Origin: Daucus carota subsp. sativus
Lineage: Eukaryota; Streptophyta; Magnoliopsida; Apiales; Apiaceae
NCBI RefSeq assembly: GCF_001625215.2
Contig: NC_030384.2
Coordinates: forward strand, 29,314,527-29,378,526
Reading direction: 5' to 3'
DNA: 64,000 nucleotides
The position numbers were made by a program, and so were the translations under genes. The notes beneath the pieces were generated by a model, which worked only from the letters and a program-made list of their open reading frames with translations, was not told where the DNA came from and did no database searches. Of this stretch, positions 12,561 through 24,502 are shown piece by piece (within the stretch, counting starts at the first letter, position 1; each line of letters begins with the position of its first letter).

Positions 12561-13154
12561 GAGAGAGGCGTCGTGTGCTTGTACTTAAAAACATTTTAAA
12601 ATACAACCATTTGATTCTAAATATATAAAATATATATTCTTTTTTCTTTACACTACTTTTTGATTTATCTTTTAAATAGTAGTTGTCGATTTCTTGGAAC
12701 ATTTTGTAGATTTGACCTGACTTGTACTAGTTGACATTATCGATTCTTTTTTTGATAAATATGACGAACAAGTTCTTACGTGTTGACGTTTAGTGCATTA
12801 GTCCGATTCACAAACGACTAACACCAAATTTGAACTTTATACCGTATTTGATAAATATCCTTAATATTTCATTCTGGTTTAGACATGCTTTAGATAATGA
12901 TTACGAATAATGAGTTTGATGGTATTGGAATCCACAATCAATTGAATATGTACACAATTTTGTTCCTTCGGTTTACTTGATCGTCTGTTTATGTGTGTAC
13001 CAGTTCTTTAATATATCGATCCATGTATCGTATTTATTTATTTATTCCTCTATTAATTATAGTGTTGAGTTTACAAAAATAAATGAAGTAAAATTTTCAT
13101 AACAAACTTTTAAAAAGAAAACATATATAAAGGGATTTAGTGTACATATGCCAT

Positions 13155-13370
13155 AAAATGCCTTCTGCAACGGAAAATTTCTGTTGCAGCAGGGGGTTGA
13201 TATGTTGCTGAAGGCCCGTAAAAGGGTTAAGGCAACATTTATTTTGTGATAGGATTTTCGCCGTTGCCCTAGGGGGTGTAAGGCAACATTCAGTTTGTCT
13301 AAAGCAACAAAATATATATGTTAGCAAAGACAAAGAGTATGTAAGCCAACATTTTCTTCTCCTGCTTTAA
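13155..13370. repeat. GTTGC/GCAAC-rich degenerate repeat block
   Basis: Short GCAAC and GTTGC motifs recur every 20-40 bp in both orientations between about 13165 and 13360, often beside AAGGC or AGGGG. This resembles subterminal repeats of a CACTA- or Mutator-type element, but no termini were identified. Confidence 0.35.
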
Positions 13371-13639
13371 CATAAAATTATGTTACCTTAGTGTAATTTT
13401 TTTTTTTTTTAAATAGTGTGATCCACTTTGGGGCCCACTGTGGGACCTACCAGCATGTGACATTATAGGTGACACCTGGCAATGTGAGGGCAGTTAAATT
13501 GGATCAAAATTCACACCAACGGGACGGACCTTTTCGTTAGACTTTGTTTGTGCAAAAATTTATTCGACATTAATCTAACGATTTTGATTTATTAAATAGA
13601 TATAATAAAACTTTTATAAGGTAATATCGTCAAAATTAT

Positions 13640-13891
13640 TACTCTCTCCGTCGCCCTGAGTTATATACGTTGGGGGACGGGGGCGCGATACGGACTTTAA
13701 TGCTCCTGTAAAGTACAGTTCTATAACTTATTTTTAAGATTTTTCTTTTCTGAATAAAAGTTTGAATGTTATATTTTTATTCAGAAAAAAAAATTAAAAA
13801 TAAGTTATATAACTATATTTTATAAGAGCATTGAAGTGCGTGTCGAGCAGTGGAAAAGAAACGTATAGAATTAAATGGGACAGAGAGGGTA
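13640..13891. mobile_element. Stowaway-type MITE, subfamily B
   Basis: TA (13640-13641), then CTCTCTCCGTCGCCC; the other end is GGGACAGAGAGGG before TA (13890-13891). The interior has an inverted repeat built from AAGTTATATAACTA-like and TTTTTATTCAGAAAAAAA-like sequence, shared with the copies at 23516, 23720, 56946 and 58397 (subfamily B). Confidence 0.8.
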
Positions 13892-14229
13892 TTTAACAAG
13901 ATTATTTGTTTATCGATCAATAAATATTATATTATTTATTAGTAAATAAAATATTATATTATAATTACATTGTTTTGTTGAATTTTAAAAAAGAAAATTA
14001 CAATTTAAATATTTCTTAGAAAAACTAATATTTTATTATATACACATTAATTAGAAAAAAAAATTAGATTTTTAGAATAGTTATGCGAGAATTGACTGTG
14101 AGTCGCTGAAGTCTGAACTGCAAACTTGAATATGCATACATTATAGGCCTGTATGTATATACTGTACATTTTGTTCATGGGCAAGATATTTCAAAGATCT
14201 GCTCTGGGTTTTCGGAGACTCACGTATAT

Positions 14230-16661
14230 GTTACCTAACATTTCAAAGCAACAAGCAAACCCTAGCCAATAATCACTCTCTGCTCACCCATTACACCTCT
14301 GATTCTTCTCAAGCTTGCTTTTTTCTTGATTAATCTATCTATCCCTCAGGTGATTGACAACTTTTCTTGTTTCTTTATGCTGTTGTGCTGTCTTTTTGCT
14401 TTCTTGATTTGTTATATTTTGATGTAAAGATTGTTTTTTGATGGACTAATTGGTTAAAAGTTGCTGCTCTCTTATGTTTAGTGCTTAATATATGTGTGTG
14501 TGTCTGATTCTTTTTGTTTTTACTCTAGTGGGTATGATGGATGTTTAATCTTAGTGTGTGATTTAGTGTGCTTGTGAGCTTCAGAAGTCTTTTGTAAGTT
14601 TTAATTAAGAAACCTGCCTTGTGTTTGTAAGTTAATGCTGTTAAGTCGAAAGAGGTTTCTGTTGCAAAGTCGATGTGGAATCGGAAGTTATTATACTGGG
14701 ATGATAGAGTACAATTTTAGGGATTTCAAAGAAATTGAGCTTGAGATCTTAAATTAGTTATAGGTTTTCTACCTAGATACTAGATACCCTGTAAATCCAG
14801 CAGTTACTAATTTACTGTCACTTGTCGATATTCTGAAATTAGCATTATCATTTATGTAATATATAATTTTGTAGTGATAAGGATGGACCATGGATGTAGG
14901 GATGCCTTAGGTTGCATCAACAAGAAAACGATCTTGGGCTTTATATTATAATTTGTAAAGCATCAGAGAAGCTTAAGATTGAGACCGGCTAAGCAGAAAG
15001 AGTGTTAAAAGCTTCAACCTTTGCCATCGTCTTCAAATTTTTTGACAACAGCCCAATTAGATACTTATAATTCCTAGTACAGCGTCTCTAGTTCAACACG
15101 AATGGATCATTTATCTGCTTCAAACTCTGGTCACCTCAAAAGCTCGGGAGACTTTAACAAATAGGAATTAGGATTCTTTTAGACTTCTTGAAACCTCTGA
15201 AGCCATTTAGTAAATCGGCAAATATACCTGTTTATTTAAACAAGAATGCAGTGGAAATAGTAAGGTTACACATGAAGTTGATATAAAAATAATAATAAGA
15301 ACAAATAATCTTATAAAGGATTTCAGATTGCACGTCCCGAGTACTAACTATATATGGACTTATTAAGCTATGGAGGTAATATAGTTCTTAGCCGCATACT
15401 TTTATTCTACAAGTACATGAATATAATAGTAGGCCATCACAAAATAGATATTTGTACCTTATCTTTGATTTATTCTATATCAGGCTAAGAACTATATGTT
15501 CTTTCTTGTCCTTTTCTATAGGGCAAAATAGATGTGCAATTTCTGTCCTATATTGAAATTTGTGGGTACCTGATACGACATTTATTTGTGTTTTGTTTAA
15601 AAACCAAATCATTCTTGAGTTTTGCACATTAAGCACAAAGTTGAGTAGGTAAGCTGAAGTTAACTAGTTCATCTGGGTTCTAGAGGCATCCGAGGTACAT
15701 AAGCAGCACCCTGCAAGATAACTTGGTGACTCCTGTCAGAATTCTCCTCCAACGCGACCTATCAGAAAATCAATCCAACCTACTCCCTGTTATATATTAT
15801 ATGCCAAAGCAGTTAACACCTTAGAAACTCAGTATACCACTATGGAAAAGTATTATATTTTTTAACTTGTGGTGTGGAGGATATGCATTAGAGGAGAGAA
15901 CAACTAGACAGTTTATGAGATTAACTAGAGGAGAAAATAGAAAGAGTTTAGGCAAGGATGAGCTGCACAAAAGATATACTAAGAGGAAAGAAGGTTATTA
16001 AAAATATTCGATCTAATGGGCATGGATTCATAAGTAACAGTCAGTTTGGGCCTATTCCAGCCAAGTCGTGCTAAAATGATTCTCATTTAGTGCACTCTCA
16101 TCTCAAAACATCATCTCAGATTCTATGTAAGAGCAGTGATAGTATTACTAGTGCAAAATATGTATGTCACTAATAGTGCGTTTAGCAACTTTTGAGGTAG
16201 TAGTTGAAGGCAAAGAGGTGGATTCTGTAAATTCTATTTATTGAATTTGATAGGTTCATTTGGTTGTTTCTTACCAGTTGTCTATTGTGTTTTCCCTTCT
16301 ACTCCGATTATGCTGATATTATTTCCCAAAAGTTTAAAAACTCTATTGATCTCCAAGTGAAGTTGGGATTAAGTCGCACACTGTTAAGCATATTTTACTT
16401 ATTATGCTTTCTTCCTTATGTGGGATCTCCCTGTACGGATCAAGTATCTCATTGTGAGTTGTGAAAACACTGCCTCCTATGTTATGCTGGTGTTCCTATA
16501 TGTAGGGTAAGGGTATAAATCATATTGCTCTTCACCTTGACTAATTATTGAGTAGTTTATTCCTCCTTTAACAATCAATGTTATGTTAATATATCCTATT
16601 GCCCAGCAGCGTTTTATATCTTTTATTGTCTTCATGCAATTCTTCTTCTTTGTAGTTTTAG
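14230..16661 (+). other. Probable 5' UTR exon and 2.3 kb leader intron of the RING gene
   Basis: CT-rich leader-like sequence at about 14260-14349 ends CCCTCAG followed by GTGATTGAC, a good donor at 14350. An acceptor lies at 16654-16655 (TTCTTTGTAG) or 16660-16661, directly before the RING gene ATG. A TATATAC at 14157-14163 could be the TATA element. No coding exon was found between. Long leader introns are common in plant genes; transcript data would confirm this one. Confidence 0.5.
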
Positions 16662-18281
16662 ATGGAAGCAAACTTAAACAGTGTTACTCAAGAATCACCT
16701 CAATCCACTCACATTGACCTGACTGATGGACAATTCATGCTAGATGCATGTGCATGGTGCCAAAAGGTTGTTCCTTTTAATGTTCATGATTGTGAAGATA
16801 TAAATGTATGTGGTGATTGTAAGGTTTTGCTGCTAGAGGAGCTTGGAACACCCATACGAGATAGTCGTCAGAGGCAGACAGCCAGAGTTCGAAGGGCAAG
16901 GTACAACAATTCAGAGTCTAGAGAGAATCTGTTCTCACAACAATTCACAAGTATGCTTAATTTGTCAAGGCAAAGGCAGCAGACTACTCATGAGCATGAC
17001 ACTCAATCTGTTGATACTGCTGGAGGGAGGTCAATGAACCGTACAAGTTCTCAAACTACTCCACTTGGATCTGGTAGATGGAGGAGGGTACTTTCTGATA
17101 CAGAAAGCGATGGTGTTGATTCTCTGTACGGGGAGAGTGAATCAAATGTCAGCTTTAGCGGGTATATTTCGATTAGTGGTTATGGAGAAGAATCTGATGC
17201 TTCTGCAGATGGTCACAGTTTTATGGACAGTGACTTTTTAGCCCATCCTGGTGCCGGAATTTATATTGACATTGGTTCTGATATTGACCCTATGCATGCT
17301 GGAGTTGACCAATGGAATTCGGATGACCAGGATGAAGAAGGTGAAGATGATAATGACAATGAATGGGGAGAAGGAGATCCTGGGAGAAATACAGGACTCT
17401 CTCCTAGTCCTGGAGTAAGACTTCACTTACCTTTACCTTCACCAACACGTTGGCACCGGCCATTTCGTTCTCCCGAATCTCATTTGCGAATCAGAGAGAG
17501 AAGACGGACATACATGCCTGACGCAGTTGCAAATTTGGAGGAATCAGAGTTGCATTATTATGGTGAGGATCCCAGCAACTTTCTTGATGCGAGGGGCTTT
17601 GAGGAGCTGATTGAGAATCTTGCTGACATTGATGGTTCAAGAAGAGGAGCACCTCCTGCAGCTGTCTCTTTTGTAAAAAGTCTCCCAAGTCTAGTTATTA
17701 GCGAGGACCAAGAGAAGCAGGATGGTTTGGTCTGTGCAATTTGCAAAGATTCTCTATCCGCTGGCACTGTTGTAAACCAGCTTCCTTGTTTTCACCTTTA
17801 TCATCATTCCTGTATTCTACCATGGTTAAGTGCTCGTAGCACATGCCCACTTTGTCGATTTGAACTTCCCACCGATGTCAAAGATTGTGCTCAGAGCACT
17901 CTTAGAGATTTGGTGATTAATGAAATTTCACAGAACAGCTTAAATGACGATGGTTTCTCAGAGATATCTGATAGTAGTAGTGAAACAGTAGAAGATTCTG
18001 AGGTTATTCGGCATTCCGTGGAGCAGAGGGTTCTGGAATCTGGTGCTCGTTCCTTGGAGTGTTCTGGTGGGCAAAATTTGAGAAGAAGATGGTTCATTGC
18101 TGCTACTGCTCCTATCATCAGTCTTGTGGGCATAGTCCTGGTATTGTGGTTAGGCAGCCCTCTTACAGAGGGAACACAACCAGTTCATCACGATAACTGC
18201 ACAGAACATCCAAATCACAACCTGCTATCCGGCCCTCACAGCCAAAGAGAGAATCGGGGTCGGAGGTGGTGGCCCTTTTAG
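16662..18281 (+). CDS. RING-H2 E3 ubiquitin ligase with C-terminal membrane anchor
   Basis: A single uninterrupted frame encodes 539 residues. A cysteine cluster near the N-terminus (Cys30, 33, 44, 50, 53) may form a small zinc-binding module. Residues 100-250 are acidic, Ser/Asp-rich and probably disordered. The RING-H2 finger spans Cys358-Cys398 with ordered ligands CAIC, CFHLYHHSC and CPLC, the C-x2-C, C-x-H-x2-H-x2-C, C-x2-C pattern that recruits E2 enzymes. Residues 477-499 (IAATAPIISLVGIVLVLWL) form one hydrophobic membrane segment followed by a short polar tail ending RRWWPF. It is therefore a predicted membrane-tethered ubiquitin ligase; substrate and organelle are unknown. The first ATG follows an intron acceptor directly. 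Confidence 0.93.
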   Translation: MEANLNSVTQESPQSTHIDLTDGQFMLDACAWCQKVVPFNVHDCEDINVCGDCKVLLLEELGTPIRDSRQRQTARVRRARYNNSESRENLFSQQFTSMLNLSRQRQQTTHEHDTQSVDTAGGRSMNRTSSQTTPLGSGRWRRVLSDTESDGVDSLYGESESNVSFSGYISISGYGEESDASADGHSFMDSDFLAHPGAGIYIDIGSDIDPMHAGVDQWNSDDQDEEGEDDNDNEWGEGDPGRNTGLSPSPGVRLHLPLPSPTRWHRPFRSPESHLRIRERRRTYMPDAVANLEESELHYYGEDPSNFLDARGFEELIENLADIDGSRRGAPPAAVSFVKSLPSLVISEDQEKQDGLVCAICKDSLSAGTVVNQLPCFHLYHHSCILPWLSARSTCPLCRFELPTDVKDCAQSTLRDLVINEISQNSLNDDGFSEISDSSSETVEDSEVIRHSVEQRVLESGARSLECSGGQNLRRRWFIAATAPIISLVGIVLVLWLGSPLTEGTQPVHHDNCTEHPNHNLLSGPHSQRENRGRRWWPF

Positions 18282-18577
18282 ATATATTTACTGGCCACTA
18301 AATTTTTTGTGGAATTGGTAAGTAGTTCAGGCCTCTAATGGTATGTCACAGCTGACCTAGACTTTCATAGCTGCAGTGTTTATTTTTCACATTGTGTTAC
18401 ATTGCTTGGGTTTCATTTGATTGTTTTTATGGTATTTAGAATCGGAACATATCCTGCATATCTAGTGGCCGCAGCTTTGATTGGATTTTTGCTTTGAACT
18501 TGTTGAAATGTACACGACACCTGAATTGAACACAATGAATATGTATAATTAGATGCGGTTTGACACATCGACTTGAA

Positions 18578-18639
18578 AGTTCAAGTTCTTGAAGGAACTT
18601 AATTGATTAGTTCAAGTTCTTGAAGGAACTTAATTGAAT
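18578..18639. repeat. 31-bp tandem duplication in the RING gene 3' region
   Basis: Two adjacent units (18578-18608 and 18609-18639) differ at about one position. Each contains the inverted pair CAAGTTCTTGAAGGAACTT, so each unit could itself form a small hairpin. Confidence 0.85.
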
Positions 18640-19015
18640 TGTTTCTTATACTTTAATTTCTGCATTTGTTTAAAGTTTTTGATGTTATTTTCTTTTTAAC
18701 AAGGGCCGTGGCAGAAATTCAAGTACTCAGACATTAGCATCTTTTACCTTTGTCTAAGAGGCATGAAAAAAGGGATTTGATTTTAAACTTTTCTTTTAAA
18801 ATATAGTTTCTTGTTGATGCGAAGGAACTTGTAATCCTTATGGATTCTGATATTGTTCTCTGGGCTGTTAACATTAGAAGGTAGGAAATTGTAAGGTTTG
18901 ATGAAGGGAAAGCATGTTATGAAAGAAAGTGATGTGTTAGAAAGAAAAAGGTGGAAAACAAGAAGAGTGACAAAACAAGGACAATTTAACTACCACCTTA
19001 TGTTATTGCCCCCTT

Positions 19016-19103
19016 CTTATATACTCCTCTGATTTTTTTACTTTTCCACTTTCATAGGTCTTATATACTCCTCTGATTTTTTTACTTTTCCACTTTCATA
19101 GGT
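19016..19103. repeat. 44-bp perfect tandem duplication
   Basis: Units 19016-19059 and 19060-19103 appear identical. The unit contains ATACTCCTCTGATTT, which may be the degenerate left end of a Stowaway element whose right end (GGAACGGAGGGAG, then TA) lies at about 19337-19350. Confidence 0.85.
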
Positions 19104-20160
19104 CGGTATTGTTCATAACACGAGACAAATTACTTATTTACGCACGAGACAAATTACTTATTTATGCCTAATCTATAAGATAAAATATAGTCATGAGTGA
19201 TCTTGTTGGATTCATATTTACGAGTACTTTAATACGATGAAGTTTTTATATTTAATACTAATACAAAATTAAAAATATTAATGATTAAAAATGTGTGTTG
19301 ACAAGCGTGACAAAAGCAAACAGAAAAAGTATTTAGGAACGGAGGGAGTATGTATTTATTTATTTGAAAGAGGGGACGTGTATCCTCTTCGTCACAGCAT
19401 AATCTGTGGATCAGAGCCTGTCGCTTAATTGCGGTTTACTGGTTCACGTACTTTGCAGGCTATTACGTGAGTTCGTGAGCATCCGAAGGGTAGCGGCTGG
19501 GGGTTAAAAAAAAAATAGCAATAATAATGAAATATTCAGAAAATTTATCAAAAATATTATGTTTTTTAATTTTTTTTATACAGGTATGTTATGAAAATTG
19601 ATAATTTGAGAAGAGCCGGGTAAATATAAAAATGATCTTTAACAAAAAGTATTATAAAAATAAAATAAAGAAGGATTGTTTTAATAGATCAACGAGCGCT
19701 TTGATTCAAGGGAGTTAACAAGATACATTTTGCGTTGATGTTTTTTTATAAAATTATAATTTCTTTCTATCATTTTCTATTTCAGCCCAGGTTACCCTAA
19801 TTATTCCTTTTACTTCATTACCCCATTTCTTTTCCGTTTCTTTTTAATCTTTTTTCCATCTATAAATATAGTTCATATCTTCAACCATTAAAAACGAATA
19901 ATTTTAAAAGTTAAAAACAAATTTTGATTTAATTTTATAAATAAAAAATAATATTGATATGATTTATTAATGATCATGTTTGGTGTTTTTATTTTCAGAT
20001 ATAAATTACTTAGTTCTGAAAAAATATATAAATATAGATTTTCTTCTGTAAATAGGTAACTTACTTATATAAGTAATAAATATTTAGCACTCATGAAATA
20101 CTTAAAATAAAAAAAAACATTTATATTATATAAATACAAAATAAATTCCTGAAAGAAATT

Positions 20161-21088
20161 GGGACCTACCTTTTCTTTTATTGTTTTCAAAAATACTACC
20201 TTCCAGAATTATTTTTAAAAATACCTTTTCATAAATTTTTTTTTCAAAAATACTGTTTGCAACTTTTGCAATCTCATTTGCAACTACAGGCGGCGCCAAC
20301 CGTGTTGCAACCTCTTTTGCAACTTCATATGCAGCTGAATTCCTGATTTCAAGTTCCAGTTTTCAAATGTCATTTTCGACCTCATTTTCGGAATCGATAT
20401 ATATATATATATGGTTGCATATGGTTGTATTCAGTTGCATATGGTTGCATTCAGTTGATTCTATTGTAATCTAATGGCCCCGCCAGGGGCACACCATACA
20501 TCTGTTGTTACTTACAGTTTTCAGTTGCATTTAGTTGCAACTGAGGTTGCAAATGAAATTGCAAAAGTTGCAACTGCAGTTGCAACCTCATTTGCAACTT
20601 TTGCAACCTCATTTGCAACTTTTGCAACCTCATTTACAACTATATATAGTTTTCAGTTGCATTTAGTTGCAACTGAGGTTGCAAATGAAGTTGCAACTGC
20701 AGTTGCAACTTCATTTGCAACCTCATTTGCAACTTTTGCAATCTCATTTGCAACTTTTGCAATCTCATTTGCAACTTTTGCAACTTACAGTTTTCAGTTG
20801 AATTAGTTGCAATTGCAGTTGCAACAGTTGCAACAGTTGCAACTTTCCATTTTTATTTGCAACATTTGCAACCTCATTTGCAACTTTTGCAAACTCATTT
20901 GCAACTTTTGCAACCTCATTTGCAACTTTTACGGCTGCGCCGCCCAAAGTTGCAAATGAGGTTGCAAAAGTTGCAAATCGTATTTTTGAAGAAAAAATTT
21001 TATGAAAAGGTATTTTTAAAAACAATGAAAAAGGTGGTAGTATTTTTAAAAAAATAATTTTATAGATGAGTATTTTTAAAAAGATCCC
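20161..21088. mobile_element. Mutator-like MITE with long inverted repeats and a TTGCAA-array core, 928 bp
   Basis: The flanks carry a perfect 9-bp direct repeat, AAAGAAATT (20152-20160 and 21089-21097), as expected for Mutator-like elements. The ends GGGACCTACC and (reverse complement) GGGATCTTTTT lead into arms of about 120 bp that match over long stretches, including ACCTTTTCATAAA, CAAAAATAC and GGCGGCGC. Between the arms lies a dense array of TTGCAA hexamers, more than 30 by eye, spaced mostly by ACTT, CCTCAT and similar links. Two direct copies of a TTTCAGTTGCATTTAGTTGC segment occur at about 20519 and 20650. Open frames on both strands (for example 20474-20806) simply read the repeat and are not genes. 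Confidence 0.88.
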
Positions 21089-21159
21089 AAAGAAATTCTT
21101 ATTTTCATAATTAAGCGTTCCCTACAAGCCCCATATATTACATGACTGGTGCAAAAACC

Positions 21160-21475
21160 TACTCCCTCCGTCCCGGTGATTTATATACAAATGGTTTGGA
21201 CACGGAGACCAAGAAAAAGTGTAAAAAGTGAGTAAAGTTAGAGGAAAAATGGGTGAAATGGTGGGACCCATTTATATTTAATGATAGATTTGAGATGGTG
21301 GAGGAAAGTAGTGGGTGTAATAGTGTTTATATTATTATAGAATGAAGATAGTGGAAGAAAGTAGTAGGTGTAATAGTGTTTTATATTATTAAAAGTTACT
21401 ATTTTTGGAATGTATAGAAATGATGGGACGACCCAAAAAGGAAACTGTATAGAATTGACTGGGACGGAGGGAGTA
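21160..21475. mobile_element. Stowaway-type MITE, subfamily A
   Basis: TA (21160-21161), CTCCCTCCGTCCCGG at the left and GGGACGGAGGGAG then TA (21474-21475) at the right. The ends are near-perfect inverted repeats and the interior matches the 5061 copy, only 70 bp from the Mutator-like element. Confidence 0.9.
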
Positions 21476-22376
21476 TTCGGATAATTAAATGAACTAATCA
21501 TGAGGCAAATACTCAGTACTCTGATTTGAGGCTTTGAAAGTGTGTGCACACCAGTTTAGAAATCGATGGGTGCATGGAACTGGAATATTTGAGGTGAGAG
21601 TTTTTTAAAGACGAGAATGGCAAAGCTGGCGGAATCGGAGCCTTGCCCCTGGTAACCAAAAGCGCGTCTTTTTTCTTATAAGTCAAAATTAGTGGAAATT
21701 TGCGTGTGTGCAGGCTGTAGGGACCACAGATGTCCTCAAAATGAAAAGGGGGTCACTTGTATAACTTTACCTTTGTGCTGGTAGGATTTTCGAGGGTCTC
21801 TCGGCTAAAGAGCAACATTAACAATGTTTAGTTCATTCATTGATTTAATTATAAAACGGTCTTTCTCATGGGCACGTAATAAACATTAAATTCTATAAAA
21901 ATGAGCTAATTTGATTGGTGGAGTTGATGCGAATGCAGGAGGACCATTTACATTTATTATTCACCCACCAATCAAAAGGAGTTATTCTTATTGGAGTTAA
22001 GGATTAGTATGCGCGCTTGGGCACATCATAGAAAATCCCATTATAAAATACAAATAATTTAAAGAATTAAGATATTAATAGTTATTCTCATCTCCAACAA
22101 TAATTTTTATATTCATTCTTTATATTTTTTTTTATTAAAAAATATTATTACAACCAAAAATAAAAAGAGAGAAAGTGTTTGTTTCTAATATATATATATA
22201 TAATAAAATAAGAGTTAATAAGAGGAGAGAGGCTATCTAGAAACGAAGAAATGAGAAGGGATCTTAGTGAATTTTAATGATTTAATACTATTGAAATGGT
22301 TTTTTCTTCTCGTATTTATTATATTTTAGGTTAAGACTCCCAATAGTTAAGTTATTGAAGGCGTTCTAAGTCTTTA

Positions 22377-22474
22377 AATAGAAGAATATAGAGTCTCGAG
22401 TAAAGTAGAGTTTCAAAATATTTTTAATAGAAGAATATAGAGTCTCGAGTAAAGTAGAATTTCAAAATATTTTT
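22377..22474. repeat. 49-bp tandem duplication
   Basis: Units 22377-22425 and 22426-22474 differ at one visible position (GTAGAG versus GTAGAA). They lie in a gene-free AT-rich stretch. Confidence 0.85.
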
Positions 22475-23515
22475 AAAGGCACTTTGGAGTTAAGAGTTTA
22501 TTTTTTTTTTCTATTTTAGGAGACTTTACGAGATTCTTAACTTATTTTGATAATAAAATAGAGAAATTGTATTTGTGGTGTCAGATAGATTTTTTGGAAA
22601 AAGATGTTGAACACATAGCAATGGATCCATAAACATATCATCATCAATTTCAACATCACTTATTTGTCTCATATTGAATATGAAGACATGCGTGTTAATC
22701 TATTTCATATTTGTTCGACTCGATCATTGTGACTGTTATTTATTGAATTATTTTCTTCTCTTAAAAAAAAGTAGGAAAATGACTTTTATTTTATGTGTTT
22801 GGATAAATTTTTTTTGTATTTACAACTTATAAGGTGTAAACATTATTAATATAATAATAAATTATTTTTTAAAATATCCTTTATGCATTTGTAAAATCAA
22901 ACTTCATAAATAAAATAAGTCAATAAAATGATTTTGTTATACAAGCAGTATGAATAAATTATTTTTGACTCTGTTTATAAGTCGGAGTCAAATACCCCAT
23001 TCTAACACATATTGTCAACCGAGTTCCATATTTCATGTTCTACAAAATTGATGACACTTTCTGTGAAAAAATTATAGTTTGTTATACGAACAACATATAC
23101 TTGTTAGAATATTATATAAACATATAAAGTTTAATAAAAATATTAGAAAAACATAAATATAACTTAAAAACTTTTTAATGAAAACACGAGCTCTCATTTT
23201 CATCCTTATCCATTTTTCAAGATAAAGCAACTCATATCGTATCCAACTGAGGGCTCAGTAATCTTTCCACGGTTAAGAAGAGGTGGTCTCGGACAACTTT
23301 CTCGCGGAAAATCAGAGTGATTGTTAAAATCGCAGACGAAGTAATGGATTTATCACTGTTATAAACAATAACGGATAAATTATTATAACAATTATTTATG
23401 ACATTTTTGATATTTTTCATCAAATTTAAAATTATTATTTATTCTACAATAAAAAATAGTGAACACATCACTCGTCACGAAAGTGGACTCTGAAAAAAAT
23501 CCAAGCGCTAACAAG

Positions 23516-23708
23516 TACTCTCTCTGTCCCAATGAATTGTTTTTGTTATGTTTTTTAAGGCTTTTTTAAAGTATACTTCCACAACATTTTTTAAAACTTT
23601 TTTCCTGAATAAAAGTTTGATGTTATAATTTTTATTAAAAAAACATTATGCAAATATATTTTATTAAAGTGTCGGATATGCGTGTGAACAGGTTGGGAGT
23701 AGGGAGTA
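23516..23708. mobile_element. Stowaway-type MITE, subfamily B, short copy
   Basis: TA (23516-23517) followed by CTCTCTCTGTCCC; the right end is GGGAGTAGGGAG then TA (23707-23708). The interior shares the TTTTTAAAGTATA and GAATAAAAGTTTGATGTTATA segments of subfamily B. It ends about 12 bp before the next Stowaway copy. Confidence 0.7.
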
Positions 23709-23719
23709 TCAAATACAGA

Positions 23720-24210
23720 TACTCTCTCCGTCCCGGTCAATAGTATACATTCGGAGACGGACGCGTGACACGGAATTTAATGCTTTAATAAAACATAGTG
23801 GCCGTTTGGGTAAGTTTAAAATAAATGTTTTTTGCTTAAATTAAAAAAGTGGAGTAGAAGTTAGAAGCAAATTGGGACTTAAAAATGGTTAAAGTGTTTG
23901 GTAAATAAGCAGAGATCCTGAAACAAAAGCTAGCATTTCTAGTTTTTATAGGTGCTTCTTTGACTTTTTACACAAACAGTACGAATAAGTGCTAACTTAA
24001 AATCGAAAAATGGGGCTTTTAAGCCCTCCCCAAACACCCACATAGTTCCGCAACTTATTTTTAAGATTTTTTTTTTCTATATAAAAACATAAATGTTATA
24101 TTTCGATTAAAAAAAAAAATTTTTAAAAATAAGTTGCAAAACTATGTTATATAAGAGTTTTAAATGTGTGTCGAGCAGGAGAAAAACGCATACAATTGAC
24201 TGATGGAGTA
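23720..24210. mobile_element. Stowaway-type MITE, subfamily B, interrupted by a nested element
   Basis: TA (23720-23721), then CTCTCTCCGTCCCGG; the right end TGATGGAG, then TA (24209-24210), is decayed. Its interior reads continuously as subfamily B if the 240-bp insert at 23800-24039 is removed, so the insert is younger. Confidence 0.75.
23800..24039. mobile_element. 240-bp inverted-repeat MITE nested in a Stowaway element
   Basis: The left end GGCCGTTTGGGTAAG and the reverse complement of the right end GGGTGTTTGGGGAGG form imperfect inverted repeats. The flanks ACATAGT (23793-23799) and ACATAGT (24040-24046) are identical over 7 bp, extending to 8 bp with one mismatch, which suggests a hAT-type duplication. 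The insertion splits the Stowaway sequence cleanly. Confidence 0.75.
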
Positions 24211-24364
24211 GTACTTTAGTTTATTTTATCCAGTTTACCGTAAGTAATAAAATAGTGCTACCGCTGCAAAGCAGAGTAATAAAGTAGTCTGTTGCTGCAG
24301 CTGAAAGTAGAGTTAGTGGTAACACACCGGTGATTATAACACCACGCTCAACATCAACATATTC

Positions 24365-24374
24365 TATTATATAC
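24365..24374 (+). promoter_or_regulatory. Candidate TATA box of the PBL8-like kinase
   Basis: TATTATATAC lies 129 bp upstream of the ATG and about 25-30 bp before a CA-rich stretch suitable for transcription start. This is assigned by position and consensus only. Confidence 0.35.
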
Positions 24375-24502
24375 TTCTGCACACACACTCTGAGTATCGT
24401 TGCTGTTGATGACTACAAAGAAGCTGCACTGAGCATTCTGAAACAGTTTTATTTGTATTGGACACACTAATCTCGTTAAAGATCTGTGGATTTGCAGAAG
24501 CA

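Noticed and set aside
20474..20806. 110-residue open frame with repeated Ala-Thr-Ser-Phe and a similar frame on the other strand
   Set aside because: It is a direct reading of the TTGCAA array inside a Mutator-like element; both strands are open because the repeat lacks stop codons.
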